From Pelomonas sp041914785 (GTDB lineage Bacteria; Pseudomonadota; Gammaproteobacteria; Burkholderiales; Burkholderiaceae_C), in the NCBI GenBank assembly GCA_041914785.1, contig JAYSCT010000056.1:1-29603 (forward strand): a DNA stretch of 29,603 nucleotides. The letters are read 5' to 3'. Positions 26,091 to 29,603 of the stretch are shown here, piece after piece; position 1 is the stretch's first letter; every line of letters starts with the position of its first letter. Position numbers and translations under genes: made by a program. A model generated the notes under the pieces. That model did no database searches, was not told the origin of the DNA, and worked only from the letters and a program-made list of their open reading frames with translations.

Positions 26091-28948
26091 TGGCCGCTGG
26101 CTTGCAGGCCACCGACTGGCAGCGCCTGTCCGCGCTGTACGACGAGCTGGCCGAGCTGCCACCCACCGAGCGCGAGGCCCGGCTGGCCGCGCTGCAGCCG
26201 CCCGAGCTGGCGGCGCGCCTGGCCCGCATGCTGGTCAGCCTGCCCGATGACGACCTGACCGCCACGGCCGGCATCACCGGCCTCACCGGCTTCGAGCAGC
26301 AGCTGGCCGCAGCGCTGGCCGACCCGCCCGGCGCCACGGCGCGCGCGCCGCAGGCCGGCGACCGCTTCGGCGCCTGGTGCCTGGCCGAGCTGCTGGGCGA
26401 AGGCGGCATGGGCCAGGTCTGGCGCGCCGAGCGGGCCGACGGCCTCTACCAGGGCGAGGCCGCCATCAAGCTGCTGCGCGACGACGTGGCCGGCAGCGGC
26501 CTGGCCGCGCGCTTCGCCCGCGAGCGCGCGCTGCTGGGGCGGCTGACGCACCCGGGCATCGCGCGGTTGCTGGACGCCGGCGAGCAGGACGGCCGTGCCT
26601 TCCTCGTGCTGGAGTACGTGGCCGGGCGCACGCTGTCGGAGCATGTACGCGCGCACGACCTCGGGCTCACCGAGCGCGTGCGCCTGCTGGTGGACGTGGC
26701 GCGCGCGGTGGAGCACGCGCACGCGCAACTCATCGTGCACCGCGACCTCAAGCCCAGCAACGTGATGCTGGACGAGGCCTACCCCTCGCCCGCGGGTACG
26801 CGGGCGGTCCCCCGGGGGGACGCTGCCGCCCGTGGGATCGGCCCCGCGGGCGGCAGCCGCACCAAGCTGCTGGACTTCGGCATCGCCGGCCTGCTGGACG
26901 ACTCCGGCCAGCAGGCCGACAGCCAGCTCACGCAGCTGGCCGGCCGCCGCCTGACGCCAGCCTACGCGGCACCCGAGCAGATCACCGGCGGCGCCATCGG
27001 CGTGGCCACCGACATCTACTCGCTGGGCGTCATGCTGTACGAGCTGGCCAGCGGCCAGCTGCCGTTCGGCAGGCGCGGCCTCGGCCGCACGGCGCTGGAG
27101 CATGCGGTGCTGCACGGCCAGGCGCGGCGCCTGTCGCGCACCACCGGCCGCGACGACGGTGGCCCCGACACCGGCCCCGGCCGCCCGCGCGACGCCGACC
27201 GCGCCGCCGGCGACCTGGAGGCCGTGGCCGCCAAGGCCATGCGCCGCGACCCGGCCGAGCGCTATGCCAGCGTGGGCGGCTTCATCGACGACCTGGAGCG
27301 CTGGCTGGCGCAACGCCCGGTCAGCGTGCGCGCCGAGGACTGGCGCCACCGCGTGCGGCTGTGGACGCGGCGCAACCTGGCGCTGGCGGTGGGCGGCGCG
27401 GCCGTGTTTGCAACGCTCAGTGCCGGCCTGGCCACCAGCCTGTGGCAGCGCAACCAGGCCCAGGCCGCCGCCCGCCAGAGCGAGGAGGTCACGCGCTACC
27501 TGACCGAACTGCTGGCGTCGGCCAACCCCGACCGGCACGGCGGCCGCGTGCCCACCATCTTCGACGTGCTGGAGAAGAGCCGCGCCGAGCTGCGCCAGCG
27601 CTTCGCCGGCGACGACGCCACCTACACCCGCGTGCTGGACGTGATGGTGGCGACCTACTCGGACATGAACCGCCACGACATCGCCATCCCGCTGGCGCAG
27701 GAGCTCATCACCGTCAGTGCGCGGCAGTGGGGCGAGGCCGACGAACGCACGGTGACCGCGCGGCTGCGGCTGGCGCGCATCTACACGGCGCTGAACTCGC
27801 CGCTGGAGGTCATCGCGCTGGGCGAGCCGCTGCTGCCGCAGCTGTCGCGGGCGCGGCCGGGCTCCGAGCAGGAGAACGACCTCGTCAACCTGCTGTACCA
27901 GCTCATCGTGGCCTACGCGGGCGCGGCGCGCTTTGCCGACGCCGAGGCCATGCACGCCCGGGCCTGGCCCATCGTGCAGCGCCAGTACCAGCCCACCGAC
28001 TTCGAGTACCCGTACTACAACACCTACCTCTACCAGCTGCGTGTGGCCGAGGGCCGGCTGCTGGACGCCGAGCGCCTCATCGCGGCCACGCGCCCGTCGT
28101 GGGCCACGGCGCCGCCGCATCGCGCGCGCTTCGTGACGCGCTCGCGCCAGCACCTGTGGAACGTGCAGGCGCGGCTGGGCCGCCCCGAGGCCAGCGTCGA
28201 GGCGGCGCGCCAGCTCGTCGCCGACATGGACGCGCTGCTGGGGCCCGGCAACTCCAGCAGCCAGCGCATGCGCGCCGACCTGGCGCGCCATTTCGTCGAA
28301 CGCGGCGACTACGCACAGGCCGTGCAGGTGCACGAGGCCATGGCGACCGGCCTGCCGCCCGAGGCCGCCCGCCACCCCACGCTGCGGCTGCCGCGCGAGA
28401 CCGCCGCGCTGCTGGCCCGCGCGCTGGCCCAGCCCGACCGCGCCGCCGACTGGCTGCCCGCCGCGCGCCCGCTCGCCGACGAGCTGGCGCACAGCCGCGA
28501 CATCAGCGGCCCGCCGTGGGCCGAGGCCGGCCTGGCGCTGGCGCGCGTGGGCCTGCGGCTGGGCGACCTTGAGCTCGCCGCCCGCGCGCTGGCGCCGCTG
28601 CAGGACCTGCAGGCCCAGCCCTGGCTGCGCGTGCACCGCCAGCTGCAAAGCCGCGTCGCCCAGCTCGCCGGCGAGCTGGCCCGCGCCGGCGGCGACCGCG
28701 ACGCCAGCCTGGCCGGGCTGCGCGAGCGCGTCGCGCTGCTGGACGCGCTGCCCGCGCCGCAAGGCCTGCCGCACTGGCGCGCCCAGCTGGACCTGGCGGC
28801 CAGCCTCGTGGGCACGCCCGATGCCGCGGCGGCGCTGGCGTGGGCCGACGCGCTGCGGCCGCCCTGGCTGCAGCAACACCCGCTGGATGCGCTGCGCGCC
28901 GAGCTGGGCCGCGGCCAGTGGCGGCCGCAGTGGGCCGGTCAGTTCTGA
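26090..28948 (+). CDS. Transmembrane Ser/Thr protein kinase with large periplasmic domain
   Basis: A 952-residue Hanks-type kinase, probably acting on the sigma factor encoded just upstream (TGATG overlap). An N-terminal helical segment (1-90) precedes the kinase domain (about 93-410). The domain has the P-loop GEGGMGQVW (103-111), Lys127 in AAIKLL, the catalytic loop HRDLKPSN (217-224), DFG (262-264) and APE (294-296). One transmembrane helix (about 430-452) is followed by about 500 alpha-helical, Ala/Arg/Leu-rich residues that look like TPR-type repeats in the periplasm. The distance from the catalytic-loop Asn224 to Asp262 is 38 residues, where kinases usually have about 13. The 25 extra residues coincide with a repeat element at 26782-26857. 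The key catalytic residues are intact, so the insert need not abolish activity. Confidence 0.93.
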   Translation: MAAGLQATDWQRLSALYDELAELPPTEREARLAALQPPELAARLARMLVSLPDDDLTATAGITGLTGFEQQLAAALADPPGATARAPQAGDRFGAWCLAELLGEGGMGQVWRAERADGLYQGEAAIKLLRDDVAGSGLAARFARERALLGRLTHPGIARLLDAGEQDGRAFLVLEYVAGRTLSEHVRAHDLGLTERVRLLVDVARAVEHAHAQLIVHRDLKPSNVMLDEAYPSPAGTRAVPRGDAAARGIGPAGGSRTKLLDFGIAGLLDDSGQQADSQLTQLAGRRLTPAYAAPEQITGGAIGVATDIYSLGVMLYELASGQLPFGRRGLGRTALEHAVLHGQARRLSRTTGRDDGGPDTGPGRPRDADRAAGDLEAVAAKAMRRDPAERYASVGGFIDDLERWLAQRPVSVRAEDWRHRVRLWTRRNLALAVGGAAVFATLSAGLATSLWQRNQAQAAARQSEEVTRYLTELLASANPDRHGGRVPTIFDVLEKSRAELRQRFAGDDATYTRVLDVMVATYSDMNRHDIAIPLAQELITVSARQWGEADERTVTARLRLARIYTALNSPLEVIALGEPLLPQLSRARPGSEQENDLVNLLYQLIVAYAGAARFADAEAMHARAWPIVQRQYQPTDFEYPYYNTYLYQLRVAEGRLLDAERLIAATRPSWATAPPHRARFVTRSRQHLWNVQARLGRPEASVEAARQLVADMDALLGPGNSSSQRMRADLARHFVERGDYAQAVQVHEAMATGLPPEAARHPTLRLPRETAALLARALAQPDRAADWLPAARPLADELAHSRDISGPPWAEAGLALARVGLRLGDLELAARALAPLQDLQAQPWLRVHRQLQSRVAQLAGELARAGGDRDASLAGLRERVALLDALPAPQGLPHWRAQLDLAASLVGTPDAAAALAWADALRPPWLQQHPLDALRAELGRGQWRPQWAGQF
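26782..26857 (+). repeat. Minimal copy K of the dispersed repeat, in frame inside the kinase gene
   Basis: Starts with CCCCTCG, as the intergenic copies do. H1 is CCCGCG (26789-26794), loop GGTA, CGCGGG (26799-26804). H2 is GTCCCC (26807-26812) with GGGGAC (26816-26821), embedded in a CGGTCCCCCG...GGGGACG block shared with copy D. H3 is GCTGCCGCCCG (26822-26832) with CGGGCGGCAGC (26847-26857), a perfect 11-bp stem extended by four inner pairs including one G-U. H4 is absent. The reading frame stays open, giving the residues from about 229 to 257. Confidence 0.75.
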
Positions 28949-28965
28949 GCGCGGACCGCCGTTTC

Positions 28966-28971
28966 TAGAGT
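28966..28971 (+). promoter_or_regulatory. Candidate -10 box ahead of the acyl-CoA synthetase gene
   Basis: TAGAGT lies in the 138-base gap after the kinase stop, about 115 bases before the ATG at 29087, with no convincing -35. The rest of the gap shows only weak inverted repeats. Confidence 0.2.
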
Positions 28972-29086
28972 CCCCGCCCTACGGAAATCGGGCAGGTCGT
29001 CACGACAAAAAGTGTTTACCCGCAGGAGAACGCCGTTCCCTCGCGGTAACTTCGCGGGTCCGAAAAGAACGTCGAAGGAGACATCC

Positions 29087-29603
29087 ATGGCCACCATCGC
29101 CGCCGACCAGCTTGCGCTGCCCCGCCTGTATCACTGGGAGCGCACCGCCAGCAACGCCGTCACGCTGACACAGCCCATGGGCGGCACGGAGGTGAAGGAC
29201 TTCACGTGGGCCCAGGTGGGCGACCAGGTGCGCCGCATGGCCGCGTTCCTGAAGGCCAAGGGCCAGGCCGAGGGCTGGCCGGCCGACGCCAAGGTGGCCA
29301 TCCTGTCCAAGAACTGCGCCTGGTGGCTGATGAGCGACCTCGCCATCTGGATGGCCGGTTATGTCAGCGTGCCGCTGTACCCGACGCTGGCTGCCGAGAC
29401 GATCACGCAGATCCTCGAACACAGCGAGTCGCGCTTCGTCTTCATCGGCAAGCTCGACGGCTGGGAGGGCATGAAGCCCGGCGTGCCGGCCGGCCTGCCT
29501 GGCGCCAGCTACGCGCTGTCGCCCGACGACGTGAAGCAGGCCTACGAGAGCTGGGACGCCATCTGCGCCCGCACCGAACCCCTGAAGGGCGAGCCGGTGC
29601 GCA
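29087..29603 (+). CDS. AMP-dependent acyl-CoA synthetase, N-terminal part (cut by window edge)
   Basis: The first 172 residues of an AMP-forming ligase, most like long-chain fatty acid-CoA ligases. Recognisable segments are the N-terminal PRLYHWERTA, the FTWAQVGDQVRRMAAFLKA block and the core AILSKNCAWWLMSDLAIWMAGYVSVPLYPTL (seen as AILSKNCAWWLMSD then LAIWMAGYVSVPLYPTL). The ATP-binding P-loop and later motifs lie beyond the right edge, so substrate and completeness cannot be judged. A good Shine-Dalgarno AAGGAG (29075-29080) lies six bases before the ATG. It is in the same direction as the kinase gene, with a 138-base gap. Confidence 0.9.
   Translation, partial: MATIAADQLALPRLYHWERTASNAVTLTQPMGGTEVKDFTWAQVGDQVRRMAAFLKAKGQAEGWPADAKVAILSKNCAWWLMSDLAIWMAGYVSVPLYPTLAAETITQILEHSESRFVFIGKLDGWEGMKPGVPAGLPGASYALSPDDVKQAYESWDAICARTEPLKGEPVR

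Noticed and set aside
27102..27240. Low-complexity Asp/Gly/Arg/Pro stretch later in the kinase domain as a second repeat insertion
   Set aside because: The DNA lacks the CCCCTCG start, the GTCCCC/GGGGAC palindrome and the large hairpin; kinases of this family have a variable loop at this point.
25742..28879. Very long open frame (1045 codons) antisense to the kinase gene
   Set aside because: It is a shadow: high GC leaves few stops, the translation is low-complexity Ala/Arg/Gln/Val, and the plus strand carries clear kinase motifs. The same applies to long antisense frames at 5189-7561, 17960-20632 and 20807-22390.

Overview
The window is very GC-rich, densely packed proteobacterial chromosome. 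Gene content and style (two-subunit carbohydrate ABC transporter, Psd, TrhO, a TonB-dependent receptor of the Caulobacter/Xanthomonas type, several GGDEF proteins) suggest a Burkholderiales betaproteobacterium of the Roseateles/Mitsuaria/Rubrivivax kind. That assignment is an inference from style, not a database result. I support 21 protein genes, one of them cut by the right edge. I see no tRNA, rRNA, CRISPR array, insertion sequence or prophage, and no gene-free stretch reaches 300 bases.

Layout. Positions 1-4.2 kb hold two diguanylate cyclases, a small secreted protein and an RluA-type pseudouridine synthase whose stop overlaps the start of the second cyclase. From 4.2 to 10.7 kb come a periplasmic binding-like protein, a divergent MurA, the tRNA hydroxylase TrhO, phosphatidylserine decarboxylase and a membrane PAS/GGDEF/EAL protein. 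From 10.8 to 24.0 kb lies a predicted beta-glucoside or beta-glucan utilisation locus. On the minus strand, in transcription order, it has a TonB-dependent receptor, a GH1 beta-glucosidase, a sugar-binding protein, two permeases, an ABC ATPase and a secreted GH30 glucanase. Divergently it has a secreted GH3 glucosidase followed by a LacI-type regulator. A perfect LacI-type operator palindrome lies in the divergent promoter region. After trpS comes a tightly coupled ECF sigma factor and transmembrane Ser/Thr kinase pair. The window ends in the start of an acyl-CoA synthetase gene.

The most unusual content is a family of structured dispersed repeats. Six intergenic copies (three of about 215 bp, two of about 125-135 bp, one partial at the left edge) each lie directly 3' of a gene and read in the same direction as that gene. 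A seventh, minimal copy of 76 bp lies in frame inside the kinase gene, where it adds about 25 residues between the catalytic loop and the DFG motif. Stems change sequence between copies while keeping their pairing, so the structure, rather than the primary sequence, appears to be conserved. One copy supplies the stop codon of the lacI-type gene. Another lies between the binding-protein and permease genes of the ABC operon.
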